From Parvibaculum sp. (GTDB taxonomy: Bacteria; Pseudomonadota; Alphaproteobacteria; Parvibaculales; Parvibaculaceae), in assembly GCF_002684405.1 (NCBI RefSeq), contig NZ_NYVD01000129.1, positions 1-54,979 on the forward strand: a DNA stretch of 54,979 nt, read 5' to 3'. Shown in pieces: positions 34,634-43,655 of this stretch; within the stretch, counting starts at the first letter, position 1, and every line of letters begins with the position of its first letter. The notes beneath the pieces are model-generated. The model saw only the letters and a list, made by a program, of their open reading frames with translations, did no database searches and had not been told where the DNA came from. The translations under genes were made by a program, and so were the position numbers.

Positions 34634-34744
34634 GCGGTGCGGGCCCTCCCGGGGCGGTATTCAGAAATATCCAAGTTGCGCTAATCTAACCCTCATGCGC
34701 CCCGGTTTGAAGGGGCGAGACCGCAGGGAATGGGGGAGGCGGAA

Positions 34745-35263
34745 ATGGGGCGTTTCCTGACCTTTTTGCCGATGCTGCTTGTTCTGGCCGCCGGACCGGG
34801 ATTTTCGGCGGATGCGGGCGATCCGGCGGCGAAGGCCATTGAGGGCTGTCTGGCCTCCTATGACGCGGCCGCCATGCAGGAAAAGGCCGACGGGGCGCCG
34901 CTCAAGGGGGCGACTTCCTATTGCACCGACAAATTCTTCGAGGCGTGCGCCGAAGGGCGGGGCTGGACGCAATCCGCGATGAATGAGTGCCAGGGCGAGG
35001 CGACGGGCTACTGGATGGGGCAGGTCAGGCAGCGGATGGCGGCGGTGAAGGCGCTGGGCTCGCCCGAAATCGACAAATGGCTCGAAGAATCGGCGGCGAG
35101 CTTCGAGGCCTATCGAAAGGTGCGCTGCGACCGGTTCGACATGACGCAGGGCACGATGTATGTGGCGATCAAGGAAGGCTGCGAGACGGATATGGCGCGC
35201 GAGCGGGCGGAGGATCTCGACGATTTCCTTGGCAGCGAGCCGCTGATCGCCAAGCCGGAATGA
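34745..35263 (+). CDS. Secreted LprI/DUF1311-like protein
   Basis: From ATG 34745 (site gggggaggcgga) the precursor has 172 residues with a signal peptide (FLTFLPMLLVLAAGPGFSA). The mature protein has five cysteines; the C-terminal part YRKVRCDRFDMTQGTMYVAIKEGCETDMARERAEDL matches the LprI/DUF1311 pattern (C...GTM...C...RA..L). Some members inhibit lysozyme; that role is not shown here. It sits between moxR and its VWA partner on the other strand, ahead of a shared terminator. Confidence 0.78.
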   Translation: MGRFLTFLPMLLVLAAGPGFSADAGDPAAKAIEGCLASYDAAAMQEKADGAPLKGATSYCTDKFFEACAEGRGWTQSAMNECQGEATGYWMGQVRQRMAAVKALGSPEIDKWLEESAASFEAYRKVRCDRFDMTQGTMYVAIKEGCETDMARERAEDLDDFLGSEPLIAKPE

Positions 35264-35299
35264 AAAAAGCCGGAGCGGGAGGACCCGATCCGGCTTTTC
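35263..35299. terminator. Bidirectional terminator between the LprI-like gene and moxR
   Basis: AAAAGCCGGA and TCCGGCTTTT pair around a 14-base loop. A-run and T-run on the two sides let it serve the plus-strand gene and the convergent MoxR gene. Confidence 0.8.
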
Positions 35300-35323
35300 A
35301 GTGCTTTTCGATGGACGCGACGC

Positions 35324-36169
35324 CTAGTTCCGTTCGCGCCGGGCGAGGAAGGCGAGGCGTTCGAAGAGGTGAACGTCCTGCTCGTTCTTCAACAGCGCGC
35401 CGTGGAGCGGCGGGATGAGCTTGGTCGGGTCCTTCTCGCGCAGCGTCTCCGGCGAGATGTCCTCGGACATGAGAAGCTTCAGCCAGTCCAGAAGTTCAGA
35501 CGTGGAGGGCTTTTTCTTCAGGCCCGGCACTTCGCGGATCTCGTAGAAGATCGACAGCGCTTCCTTGACGAGCTGGCCCTTCAGGCCCGGGAAATGGACG
35601 TCGATGATGGCCTGCATCGTCTCGTCGTCCGGGAACTTGATGTAATGGAAGAAGCAGCGGCGCAGGAAGGCGTCCGGCAGTTCCTTCTCATTGTTGGAGG
35701 TGATGATGACGATGGGGCGCTGGGCGGCCTTGATGGTTTCGTTCGTCTCGTAGACGTAGAACTCCATCCGGTCGAGTTCCTGCAGCAGGTCGTTCGGGAA
35801 TTCGATATCGGCCTTGTCGATCTCGTCGATCAGCAGGATCGGGCGCTTCTCGCGCTCGAAGGCTTCCCAGAGCTTGCCCTTGGCGATGTAGTTGCGGATG
35901 TCGTGCACGCGCTCGTCGCCGAGCTGGCTGTCGCGCAGGCGGGACACCGCGTCATACTCGTAAAGGCCCTGATGCGCCTTGGTGGTGGACTTGATGTGCC
36001 AGGTGATGAGCTCGGCATCCAGCGCCTTGGCGATTTCCTCGGCCAGCACCGTCTTGCCGGTGCCGGGCTCGCCCTTCACCAGCAGCGGGCGCTCAAGCGT
36101 GATCGCGGCATTGACCGCCACGCGAAGGTCTTCGGTGGCGACGTAATTCTTTGTTCCCTCGAACTTCAT
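35324..36169 (-). CDS. MoxR-family AAA+ ATPase
   Basis: This 281-residue ATPase starts at ATG 36169. Walker A is GEPGTGKT (33-40), Walker B ILLIDEIDKAD, sensor 1 VIITSNNEKELPDAFLRRCFFHYI with the Arg finger region, and a lid domain that includes SELLDWLKLL. The sequence matches the CoxD/APE-type MoxR subgroup that accompanies CoxE-like proteins. It probably remodels a metalloenzyme or respiratory complex using the VWA protein as adaptor. A GCCATATATGGC palindrome at 36262-36273, about 95 bp before the start, could be its operator. Confidence 0.92.
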   Translation of the reverse strand: MKFEGTKNYVATEDLRVAVNAAITLERPLLVKGEPGTGKTVLAEEIAKALDAELITWHIKSTTKAHQGLYEYDAVSRLRDSQLGDERVHDIRNYIAKGKLWEAFEREKRPILLIDEIDKADIEFPNDLLQELDRMEFYVYETNETIKAAQRPIVIITSNNEKELPDAFLRRCFFHYIKFPDDETMQAIIDVHFPGLKGQLVKEALSIFYEIREVPGLKKKPSTSELLDWLKLLMSEDISPETLREKDPTKLIPPLHGALLKNEQDVHLFERLAFLARRERN

Positions 36170-36292
36170 GCGACTAGTGATCTCCCTCGGCACTATAGGT
36201 TTGTTTAGCAATGTCTGGACGCGACGAAACTAGGGCGTCGGCTGCCTGCGTTCAAGGAAAAGCCATATATGGCCGCGATCGGGGCCCCGACA

Positions 36293-36307
36293 CGGCAAAT
36301 ACTGCCG
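36293..36307. promoter_or_regulatory. CGGCA-N5-TGCCG palindrome upstream of flgE (FlbD/ftr-like)
   Basis: CGGCA-AATAC-TGCCG lies about 100 bp upstream of the flgE sigma-54-type promoter in the 303-bp gap between moxR and flgE. It is one of four identical-pattern sites in flagellar intergenic regions here. A partial second copy (GCCGGGCAAAGG) follows at about 36324. Confidence 0.72.
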
Positions 36308-36394
36308 GGCGGCGGGCACAGAGTGCCGGGCAAAGGGGGCGGCGGACGGTGCCGGGAATTCCACAAGTCATTGAAATTATTCAATGATAGGGCG

Positions 36395-36410
36395 TGGTCC
36401 TGTTCTTGCT
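36395..36410 (+). promoter_or_regulatory. Sigma-54-type promoter of flgE
   Basis: TGGTCC...TTGCT with the invariant GG-N10-GC spacing; the -12 half is perfect and the -24 half is imperfect (TGGTCC for TGGCAC). Transcription would start about 50 bp before flgE. Confidence 0.65.
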
Positions 36411-36472
36411 CCTTGAGGCGCAAGCCAAGTCCCGCGGCAAGAGGTCCGGGACATCAAGCATGGAGACAGGCC

Positions 36473-37828
36473 ATGAGTTTCTACGGGACGATGACCACCG
36501 CCGTTACCGGCATCCGCGCGCAGTCCAGCGCGCTGGGCAATATTTCCGACAATATCGCCAATTCGCAGACGACGGGCTTCAAGCGTACGGAAACGAGCTT
36601 CGAAGACATCGTGACCGCTTCCACCAGCCGGAACCATCTGCCGGGCGCGGTGATGGCAAAGCCGAGCTACACCAATACGGTGCAGGGCTCGATCGATGCC
36701 TCCGCGACCAAAACCCATATGGCGATCAATGGCAGCGGCTATTTCATCGTGTCTTCGCCGGTCGCGACCGTGGATGGCAAGCCGGTCTATGACGAGGTCG
36801 ACTATTACACGCGGCGCGGCGACTTCTCGCTCGACAAATATGGCTATCTGACGAACCAGTCGGGCTATTCGCTTCAGGGCCTGATGGTCGATCCGGACAC
36901 CGGCAATCCCGTCGGCGACACGCCGGGCCTGATCCAGATCAGCCGCGACTTCCTCAAGGCGCGGCCCACGGATGTGATTTCCTATGAGGCGAACCTGCCG
37001 TCCTATCCGAAGACGGCGGTGGCGGACCCGGATATCGCCAACAGCGAATTGCTGACGCCGGGCGATCTGGGCACGGCGGACCTTTCGGTCGTGCCGGCCA
37101 ACCAGGAAACCGCGTTTCTCGACCGCAGCCTGTCTGGCGGGGCGGTGACGGCCTATGACACGCTCGGCCAGCCGATCAGCGTGCAGCTTCGCTGGGCGAA
37201 GGTGGACAATGAGGCAGGCGGCGGCGACCAGTGGCAGCTCTTCTACAAGAGCGACGACAGCGCGACCGGCGCTGCCACCAAATGGACCAATGTCGGCCAG
37301 GACTACAATTTTACCGACGGCCAGATGGATCCGCCGGTCAATTCCGTCACCGTTACGGGCATGGCGGTCAATGGCGTCAGTCTGGGCGATGTGACGATCG
37401 ATCACGGCGCTGCGAGCATCACGCAGTGGGACGAGGGCAACGGCACGGTGTCGGTCAACAATCTCGACCAGACCGGCTATCCGTCCGGTTCGCTGGTGGG
37501 GATCGCGGTGGGCGACAATGGCCGTATCACCGGCACCTATTCCAACGGCAAGACGGTGGATCTGGCCGAGGTATCGCTGGCGAATTTCGGCAATGCGAAC
37601 GCGCTCAACAAGGTCGACGGCACAGCCTTCGAGGCCACGCAGGAATCGGGCGAGGCGTTCCTGACGAAGGGCGCTGAGGTGGTCGGTTCTTCGCTCGAAG
37701 CCTCGAATGTCGATCTGGCGGACGAGTTCGCCAAGCTGATCACGACGCAGCAGGCCTATACGGCGGGATCGCGCATCATTACCGCCGTCGACCAGCTCAC
37801 GCAGGAAACGCTGAACATGAAGCGCTAA
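36473..37828 (+). CDS. flgE: FlgE, flagellar hook protein
   Basis: The ATG at 36473 (site ggagacaggcc) gives 451 residues. The N-terminus SFYGTMTTAVTGIRAQSSALGNISDNIANSQTTGFKRTETSFEDIV is the rod/hook D0 helix with the NIANxxTxGFK motif, and the C-terminus LADEFAKLITTQQAYTAGSRIITAVDQLTQETLNMKR is its partner D0 helix; the middle (GDFSLDKYGYLTNQSGY) is the hook D1 domain. It polymerises into the universal joint of the flagellum. It begins a plus-strand operon with flgK and flgL and has its own enhancer-like site and sigma-54 promoter. Confidence 0.95.
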   Translation: MSFYGTMTTAVTGIRAQSSALGNISDNIANSQTTGFKRTETSFEDIVTASTSRNHLPGAVMAKPSYTNTVQGSIDASATKTHMAINGSGYFIVSSPVATVDGKPVYDEVDYYTRRGDFSLDKYGYLTNQSGYSLQGLMVDPDTGNPVGDTPGLIQISRDFLKARPTDVISYEANLPSYPKTAVADPDIANSELLTPGDLGTADLSVVPANQETAFLDRSLSGGAVTAYDTLGQPISVQLRWAKVDNEAGGGDQWQLFYKSDDSATGAATKWTNVGQDYNFTDGQMDPPVNSVTVTGMAVNGVSLGDVTIDHGAASITQWDEGNGTVSVNNLDQTGYPSGSLVGIAVGDNGRITGTYSNGKTVDLAEVSLANFGNANALNKVDGTAFEATQESGEAFLTKGAEVVGSSLEASNVDLADEFAKLITTQQAYTAGSRIITAVDQLTQETLNMKR

Positions 37829-37868
37829 GGCGCTTCATGCCGGGTCCCAGCATTAAGGGCAACAGGAT

Positions 37869-39740
37869 ATGAGCCTTACACAGGCGCTCAACGCCGCGCG
37901 CAGCGGCCTCGCCGCCAGCCAGGCCGGCATCGATGTGACGTCGCGCAATATCGCGAACGCCAATACGGTCGGCTATACGGCCAAATCCATCGATCAGACC
38001 AATCTGATCGTCGCGGGCGAAAGCCGCGGCGTGACGAGGCTGGCCGCGCAGCGTCATGTCGATGCCTTTCTGCAGCAGCAGATCCGGACGGAGAGTGCGG
38101 CAACCTCCGCGCTGACGGCCAAATCGGACATGCTGTCGCGTCTCGACCGGATGTTCGGCTCGCCGGAGTCCGAGACGTCCATCTCGGCGTCGATCGACAA
38201 GCTGGCCGCCCGGCTCTCCGATCTCATCACGAGCCCGGAAGATTCCGCCGCCCGGCTGACCTTTCTCAATCAGGCCAAGCACGTCGCGACCGACCTCAAC
38301 AGCATGTCCAAGACGGTGCAGGACCTGCGGCTGGAGGCGGAGCAGAATATCTCCGACGGCATTGCGCAGGCCAATACGCTGCTGAAAAAGGTCGCCAATC
38401 TCAACCAGCAGATTTCGCAGCGCGTGGGCAGTTCGCTTTCCGCCGCCGACCTGCAGGACCAGCGGGACCTGGCGATCAACGAATTGTCGAAGCTCATGGA
38501 CATCAAGGTCAATGAGCGCGACGACGGCACGGTGACGGTGTTCACCGGCGGCGGACAGTTGCTGCTGGACAAGACGCCGGCGGATCTCAGCTTCGACCAG
38601 CACACGCAGATCAACGCCTCATCCGTCTATGACACCGATCCGGCCAAGCGCACGGTGGGGACGGTCAGCCTCGTTTCCGGGTCGACCAGGGTCGACCTGG
38701 TGGCGGCGGGGGCATTCAAGGGCGGCTCCATCGGCGGTTATCTGGAACTGCGCGACAAGATCCTTCCCGAAGCGCAGAACCAGCTCGACGAAATCGCCAG
38801 CCAGCTCGCGCTTTCCATGTCGCAGGAAAAGGTCGACGGCGCGGCTGCGACCAGCGGCGCGGCGGCCGGCTTCGACCTCGATACGAGCGCGCTTCAGGAC
38901 GGCAATTCGATCAGCCTGACCTATGATGTCGGCGGGACGAGCCAGACGGTGACCTTCGTCTGGGTGGACGATGCGTCAGCGCTGCCGCTTTCCGATACGG
39001 ATACGGCGCAGACCGGCGACACGGTGGTGGGGATCGATTTCAACCAGCCCATGGCGGGTATCGTCGCCGACATGCAGGCGGCGCTGCCCGCCGCGGTGCA
39101 GGTGTCGAACCCGTCGGGCAATACGATCCGCATTCTGGACGACGGTGCGGCGGGCACTTCAAATATCAATTCGCTGAGTGCGACGGTGACGCCGACCTCG
39201 TTGACGGATAGCGGCACCGGGCTTGCGCTGTTCGTCGATGGCGGGCAGGGCAAGCTCTTCACGAATGCGCAAGGCGCGGTCGACCAGAAGACGGGCTTTG
39301 CCGCGCGCATTACGATCAATCCCGACGTCGTGGCCGACGACTCGCTGCTCGTGACCTATCAGACGGTGGGCGGCACGAATTCGGCGGGCGACTCCTCCCG
39401 GCCGGTCGATCTCTACAACCGGCTGACGCAGGCGGGCAGGGCATTTTCGCCGTCCACGGGGATCGGCGGCACGAGTTCTCCCTATACGGGGTCTCTCGCC
39501 TCCTTTGCGCAGCGCGTCGTCTCCTATCAGTCGACCCAGGCTTCCAACGCGAAGAACGACCTTGCCTCCCAGGAGGTCGTGTCGCAATCGCTTCAGGACC
39601 GCTTCGACAGCGAGACGGGCGTCAATGTGGATAACGAACTTTCCAGTCTTCTCGTGCTGCAAAACGCCTATTCGGCGAATGCACGGGTGATGACCACGGT
39701 CTCCCAGCTTTTCGACGTGCTTATGAGCATCGGCAGGTAA
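37869..39740 (+). CDS. flgK: FlgK, hook-associated protein 1
   Basis: This 623-residue protein has the start SLTQALNAARSGLAASQAGIDVTSRNIANANTVGYTAKS, helical FlgK-type regions (VANLNQQIS; SAADLQDQRDLAINELSKLMDIKV; VFTGGGQLLLD) and the C-terminal ELSSLLVLQNAYSANARVMTTVSQLFDVLMSIGR. It makes the junction between hook and filament. It is 40 bp after flgE and 5 bp before flgL, so it is part of the same transcript. Confidence 0.94.
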   Translation: MSLTQALNAARSGLAASQAGIDVTSRNIANANTVGYTAKSIDQTNLIVAGESRGVTRLAAQRHVDAFLQQQIRTESAATSALTAKSDMLSRLDRMFGSPESETSISASIDKLAARLSDLITSPEDSAARLTFLNQAKHVATDLNSMSKTVQDLRLEAEQNISDGIAQANTLLKKVANLNQQISQRVGSSLSAADLQDQRDLAINELSKLMDIKVNERDDGTVTVFTGGGQLLLDKTPADLSFDQHTQINASSVYDTDPAKRTVGTVSLVSGSTRVDLVAAGAFKGGSIGGYLELRDKILPEAQNQLDEIASQLALSMSQEKVDGAAATSGAAAGFDLDTSALQDGNSISLTYDVGGTSQTVTFVWVDDASALPLSDTDTAQTGDTVVGIDFNQPMAGIVADMQAALPAAVQVSNPSGNTIRILDDGAAGTSNINSLSATVTPTSLTDSGTGLALFVDGGQGKLFTNAQGAVDQKTGFAARITINPDVVADDSLLVTYQTVGGTNSAGDSSRPVDLYNRLTQAGRAFSPSTGIGGTSSPYTGSLASFAQRVVSYQSTQASNAKNDLASQEVVSQSLQDRFDSETGVNVDNELSSLLVLQNAYSANARVMTTVSQLFDVLMSIGR

Positions 39741-39745
39741 CGAAC

Positions 39746-41236
39746 ATGCATATTTCCACGCTTTCCCAGTCGCTTAATCTGCAGACCTCGATCAACAAGA
39801 TGCGCTCGGAGTTCACCACGCTCCAGCAGCAGCTGAGTTCGGGCGTGATCTCGGACAGCTATGGCGGGCTGGGGACCGACAAGAATGTCGTGCTGTCGCT
39901 GCAGAGCCAGATGCGCAATCTGGGGTCCTACAACGATACGATCAACCTGACCTCGCTTCGGGTGAAGTCCATGGCGGACTCGCTGACGCGGGTTTCCGAT
40001 ATTTCGTCCGGCCTGCGGCTGACGGGCGCCACCACCGAGTTCGACATGGTGAGCGGGACGCAGAACAGCGGGCAGCTTTCGGCGGGCATGAATCTCGACG
40101 AGCTGGTCAATCTGCTGAACCTCAATGTCGAGGACCGCTATCTTTTCGCCGGGTCTGCGACGCAGAAAAAGCCGGTGGAACTGCCCGATGCGATGCTCAA
40201 CGGCGATGCGAGCCATGCGGGCCTGACGCAGTTTGTCGACGAACGCCGCCAGGCGGATATGGGGGCGAACGGTCTTGGCCGTCTCGATGTGACCTCGCCG
40301 GCGGCCGACACGGTGACGGTGGGCGAGCAGACGGGCATTTTCGGTTTCAAGATGACCGGCGTCTCTTCCAGTCTCGCCAACGCCACGGTGACGGGTCCGA
40401 CGGGCACGCCGGCGTCGATGAGCGTTCAGTTCGGCGCGAGCCAGCCGTCGGGCGGCGATACGATCAGCATGGATTTCGACCTGCCGGACGGCACGACGAC
40501 GCGCGTTACGCTGACGGCGACGACGGACGATCCGCCGGCGGAGGGACAATTCACGATCGGCGCGAGTGCCGCGGATACGGCGACGAATTTTCAGGCCGCG
40601 CTCTCCGCCTCGCTCAAGACGGAAGCGGCGACGAGCCTGCGCGCGGCCTCATCGGTGCAGGCCGCCAACGAGTTCTTCGATTTCGACGGCAGCCATCCGC
40701 CACAACGTGTGGACGGACCGCCTTTCGACACGGCGACGGGACTGCGCGACGCGACGAGCGACGATACGGTGTTCTGGTACAAGGGCGACCTGACGCTTGA
40801 GCCGGGCGCGAACATGACCGCGGTGATCGACGACGACCGCATCATCAAATATGGCGCACAGGCCAACCAGACCTCGCTTCGCGATACGGTGAAGGCGGCG
40901 GCGCTGCTGTCGGCGGTGACCTATGACAAGGCCGATCCGCATGCGGAGCAGGCCTATAAGGACCTGACCTCGCGCGTTTCGACCATCACCGCGCCCTCCG
41001 GGGCGGAGACGGTGGAAGGGGTGGTGACGCAGCTCGGGCTGACCGCCTCCACCTTGAAGGAGACGCTCGACAGGAACGATCAGATGCAGGGCCTCGCCTC
41101 GGGCGTTCTGGGCGACAAGATGGGCATCGACGAATATGAAGTCGGCGCCAAGCTCACCACGCTGCGGACGCAGCTTCAGGCGAGCTACCAGGTGACGTCG
41201 ATGCTTTCGCAAATGTCGCTGGTGAACTTCCTCTAA
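39746..41236 (+). CDS. flgL: FlgL, hook-associated protein 3 (flagellin fold)
   Basis: At 496 residues it has flagellin-like D0/D1 helices (MHISTLSQSLNLQTSINKMRSEFTTLQQQLSSG) and at the C-terminus AKLTTLRTQLQASYQVTSMLSQMSLVNFL. The central variable region is long, so it exceeds E. coli FlgL (317 residues). Position directly behind flgK and the LNLNVEDRYLFAGSATQKKPV segment, the usual FlgL FxGxxxxxxPV motif, decide FlgL over a third flagellin. A bidirectional terminator follows. Confidence 0.9.
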   Translation: MHISTLSQSLNLQTSINKMRSEFTTLQQQLSSGVISDSYGGLGTDKNVVLSLQSQMRNLGSYNDTINLTSLRVKSMADSLTRVSDISSGLRLTGATTEFDMVSGTQNSGQLSAGMNLDELVNLLNLNVEDRYLFAGSATQKKPVELPDAMLNGDASHAGLTQFVDERRQADMGANGLGRLDVTSPAADTVTVGEQTGIFGFKMTGVSSSLANATVTGPTGTPASMSVQFGASQPSGGDTISMDFDLPDGTTTRVTLTATTDDPPAEGQFTIGASAADTATNFQAALSASLKTEAATSLRAASSVQAANEFFDFDGSHPPQRVDGPPFDTATGLRDATSDDTVFWYKGDLTLEPGANMTAVIDDDRIIKYGAQANQTSLRDTVKAAALLSAVTYDKADPHAEQAYKDLTSRVSTITAPSGAETVEGVVTQLGLTASTLKETLDRNDQMQGLASGVLGDKMGIDEYEVGAKLTTLRTQLQASYQVTSMLSQMSLVNFL

Positions 41237-41283
41237 TCCCTCGATGCATTTCCCGGGCCTGTCGTGTTCGACGGGCACCGGTC

Positions 41284-41314
41284 AAAAAAAGGGCCCTCCA
41301 TCGGGGCCCTTTTC
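41284..41314. terminator. Bidirectional terminator between flgL and flaF
   Basis: AAAAGGGCCC and GGGCCCTTTT pair around a 7-base loop; the A run and T run on either side serve both flgL and the convergent flaF. Confidence 0.86.
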
Positions 41315-41340
41315 GTTTTCGGGGAAATGAGGGGAAAGGA

Positions 41341-41721
41341 TTACGGCCGGCCGGCGAGACCGGCGGCGATGTCGCGATTGATGGAAATCAGCGGATCGAA
41401 GAGCTGCGGGCGAGGCTCGCGCTGGGCTTCGATCTCGGCTGTGCGCTTGAAGATGAACAGGGCCAGATTGGCAATGTTCTGTTTGATCTCATGGGGCAGG
41501 GGATGCTCCTTCTCCGCAGCCGAGGATGCAAAGACGGTCCAGATCTGGCGGTTGTAGAGGAGGGCGTCCTCTTCGTCGCAATAGCCTTCCTGCCAGGCGT
41601 CCTTTGCGCGTTGAAGTCTGCCCGCGGCCTTGGTCAGCAATTCCGCTTCGAACGAGCGTGGATCGCTGGAATTTACTGCTCGACGGTTTGCCGCGGCGTA
41701 GGCTTCATGTGCTTGAGACAT
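41341..41721 (-). CDS. flaF: FlaF, flagellin secretion/biosynthesis regulator
   Basis: This 126-residue protein matches FlaF in length and sequence: AHEAYAAANRRAVNSSDPRSFEAELLTKAAGRL, then EEDALLYNRQIWTVFASSAAE and LPHEIKQNIANLALFIFKRT. In Caulobacter FlaF is needed for flagellin translation and export and opposes FlbT. The gene overlaps flbT by 17 bases, so the antagonistic pair is made in fixed ratio. Confidence 0.93.
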   Translation of the reverse strand: MSQAHEAYAAANRRAVNSSDPRSFEAELLTKAAGRLQRAKDAWQEGYCDEEDALLYNRQIWTVFASSAAEKEHPLPHEIKQNIANLALFIFKRTAEIEAQREPRPQLFDPLISINRDIAAGLAGRP

Positions 41722-42097
41722 TCCCCAATAGCTCCCCTTCGTACCCGATCAGCTTTCGAGCTGCCTTGAGAGCTTTATACATTTCGCCGGTTAATATTTT
41801 GCTGTTCACGTCGTCGATATAGGCGCGCGTACTCGGCGCGGCCTCCAGCACCTGCTTGACCAGATCGAAGTACATATCGTGGTGCTGGCGGGGGTCCGGC
41901 GAGAGATACATCATCTGCACGACGAGATAGATCTTCTTGCAGGGCGTATCCGCCTCGTCGAGCCGAAGAATGTCCTTTTCGCGGAGGATCGGCGTCGTTC
42001 CCTCGATGAAGAGGCGGGTCCGCTGGTCGTCATTGGTGATGACGCTGTCGCCCAGAATAAAACGCTCGCCCGGCTTCAATTCCACCTTCAAGGCCAT
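41705..42097 (-). CDS. flbT: FlbT, post-transcriptional repressor of flagellin
   Basis: This 130-residue protein has the FlbT opening ALKVELKPGERFILGDSVITNDDQRTRLFIEGTTPILREKDIL and the central PCKKIYLVVQMMYLSPDP. FlbT binds flagellin mRNA leaders in Caulobacter and destabilises them before hook completion. The 271 bp upstream (42098-42368) holds the flagellin terminator and a CCGGCAAACC half-palindrome; I see no confident promoter there. Confidence 0.94.
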   Translation of the reverse strand: MALKVELKPGERFILGDSVITNDDQRTRLFIEGTTPILREKDILRLDEADTPCKKIYLVVQMMYLSPDPRQHHDMYFDLVKQVLEAAPSTRAYIDDVNSKILTGEMYKALKAARKLIGYEGELLGNVSST

Positions 42098-42291
42098 GTC
42101 GCACTGTCCTTCCTGTGTCGTGAAAGTCTGGCCGACGGGATCGTCGCCAGGGGCACGTCACATGTTTTCAGTCAGTGTCCTATCCGCAGGAACGGCCCCG
42201 TTCCCAAGGGGATAGAACATGGTCGCGGCATTGCTGCCTGCCCGAATCACCCGGGGCAGTATACGCCCATGGTTTGCCGGCTGAAATCCAA

Positions 42292-42320
42292 CAAAAAAGA
42301 CGGGGGCCGAAGCCCCCGTC
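42292..42320 (-). terminator. Terminator of the downstream flagellin gene
   Basis: GACGGGGGC and GCCCCCGTC pair around CCGAA-type bases and, read on the minus strand, are followed by six T. It is 49 bp past the flagellin stop. Confidence 0.87.
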
Positions 42321-42368
42321 CAATACTCGATACCGTACTCCGTACTAAAACCGGTACCCGGCCTCCCC

Positions 42369-43487
42369 TTAGCGGAGGAAGGAGAGCACTGCCTGGTCGG
42401 CCTGGTTGGCCATCGACAGCGAGGTGGTGGACAGAGACTGGCGGGTCTGCAGGGCCAGCATGTTCGCTCCTTCCTCGTTGGTGTCGGCAAGCGTCAGGTC
42501 GCCGGCACCGGAGTCCAGGATGTTGATCAAGTTCGACGTGAAGTCCTGGCGGTTCTGCACGACCGAGAGGTTGCCACCGAAAGTCGAGGACTGAGCGCGG
42601 AGCGTGTTCGTCGCCGCGTTCAGCTCCGACACGGCGCTCGCAACCTTGGCGTCGCTCGAGAAGTCGGCCGTGTTGATGCCGAGGCCCGTCGAGTTGTAGC
42701 TCACGCCCGTGATGTCGAGTTTGGACGAGCCGTCCTCGTTGAACTTCACGGTCAGGTTGTCGCCATTGAGCAGGTTGACGCCGTTGAAGCTCGCATCGGT
42801 CGCCAGCTGGTCGATCTGCGTGCGCAGGCTGTTGTAGTCCGTCTCGTAGCTCGCGCGGGCTTCCGTCACCGTTTCGCCATTGGTCGAGCTGTCGGAGTTG
42901 ATGCCCAGCGACGTGGCGGCGGCCGCACCGAAGGAGAGATCTTCGCCGCTTGCGAGCGAGAAGCCCAGCGTGCCGTCGCCATTGTCGGTGACCGACAGGC
43001 CCGTGACGCCAGCCGTGTCGAGCACGGTCTTGAGGTCGCCGGCATCGGTGATGTTGGCCGAGATGGTGACCGTGGCCGCCGTCGCGCCGCCCACGATGAT
43101 GTCGAGCGCTTCATTGGTACCGGCAGACGTGCTGAAGTCATGCGCGGTGACCGAAGAAGAGGTCAGCGTCGTCGCCGTCGCCTTGGCCTGAAGAGCCTGG
43201 TTGGCGGTGGACTTGGCCTGGTCGACCAGCTTCTGGATCGAGGTGAGGCCCTGGTCGGCAGACTTCAGCGTCTGTACCGCGAGCTTCGTGGAGTCCTGAA
43301 GAGCCGTCAGGTCGGAGGCGCGGTTGGACAGGCCCTGAGCCGTGAAGAACGACTGCGGGTTGTCGAGAGCGCTGTTGACCTTCTTACCGGTGGACAGACG
43401 CGAAGACGTCTGCGCCATCATGTCGGCCGTGTTCTGGAGGGAGAGAAGGTTCTGACGAACCGAAGCAGAAAGAGCAATACCACCCAT
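42369..43487 (-). CDS. Flagellin, copy B
   Basis: This 372-residue flagellin has conserved D0/D1 ends: ALSASVRQNLLSLQNTADMMAQTSSRLSTGKKVNSALDNPQSFFTAQGLSNRASDL and, at the C-terminus, SSTFGGNLSVVQNRQDFTSNLINIL then LADTNEEGANMLALQTRQSLSTTSLSMANQADQAVLSFLR. The central domain is Ala/Thr/Gly-rich and differs from copy A. The alphaproteobacterial LADTNEEGA(N/K) segment is shared with copy A. Its leader holds a weak sigma-54 match, and a terminator separates it from the upstream copy. The surface Ser/Thr residues could be glycosylated by the FlmG-like enzyme nearby. Confidence 0.95.
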   Translation of the reverse strand: MGGIALSASVRQNLLSLQNTADMMAQTSSRLSTGKKVNSALDNPQSFFTAQGLSNRASDLTALQDSTKLAVQTLKSADQGLTSIQKLVDQAKSTANQALQAKATATTLTSSSVTAHDFSTSAGTNEALDIIVGGATAATVTISANITDAGDLKTVLDTAGVTGLSVTDNGDGTLGFSLASGEDLSFGAAAATSLGINSDSSTNGETVTEARASYETDYNSLRTQIDQLATDASFNGVNLLNGDNLTVKFNEDGSSKLDITGVSYNSTGLGINTADFSSDAKVASAVSELNAATNTLRAQSSTFGGNLSVVQNRQDFTSNLINILDSGAGDLTLADTNEEGANMLALQTRQSLSTTSLSMANQADQAVLSFLR

Positions 43488-43556
43488 TTTAGATTTCCTT
43501 TCCTAGGAATGATCGTCAAAAGCTCGTCCTGAGCTCTGAATGGACGATAGGGGCGG

Positions 43557-43571
43557 GCCTCTTAAGAGCCA
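43557..43571 (-). promoter_or_regulatory. Weak sigma-54-type promoter of flagellin B
   Basis: On the minus strand TGGCTC...AGGC has GG-N10-GC spacing about 70 bp before the start codon, but the core falls in a perfect GGCCTCTTAAGAGCC-like palindrome, which may instead be an operator. Confidence 0.35.
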
Positions 43572-43602
43572 GTAAACAGAATTGCGATTTCAGTCGTGGA
43601 CA

Positions 43603-43630
43603 CAAAAAAAGCGGGGCACGAGGCCCCGCC
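43603..43630 (-). terminator. Terminator of flagellin A
   Basis: GCGGGGC and GCCCCGC pair around ACGAG; on the minus strand a run of seven T follows. It is 26 bp past the flagellin A stop. Confidence 0.87.
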
Positions 43631-43655
43631 TGATTTCGTCGTGGTAATTTTCGGG

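Noticed and set aside
33452-34684. A 410-residue plus-strand open frame opposite the VWA gene
   Set aside because: Antisense shadow of a gene with clear CoxE/VWA motifs; no ribosome site or conserved motif of its own.
39746-41236. Third flagellin instead of FlgL
   Set aside because: Ends resemble flagellin, but position behind flgK and the LFAGxxxxxxPV motif fit FlgL better, and it lacks the LADTNEEGA segment shared by the two flagellins.
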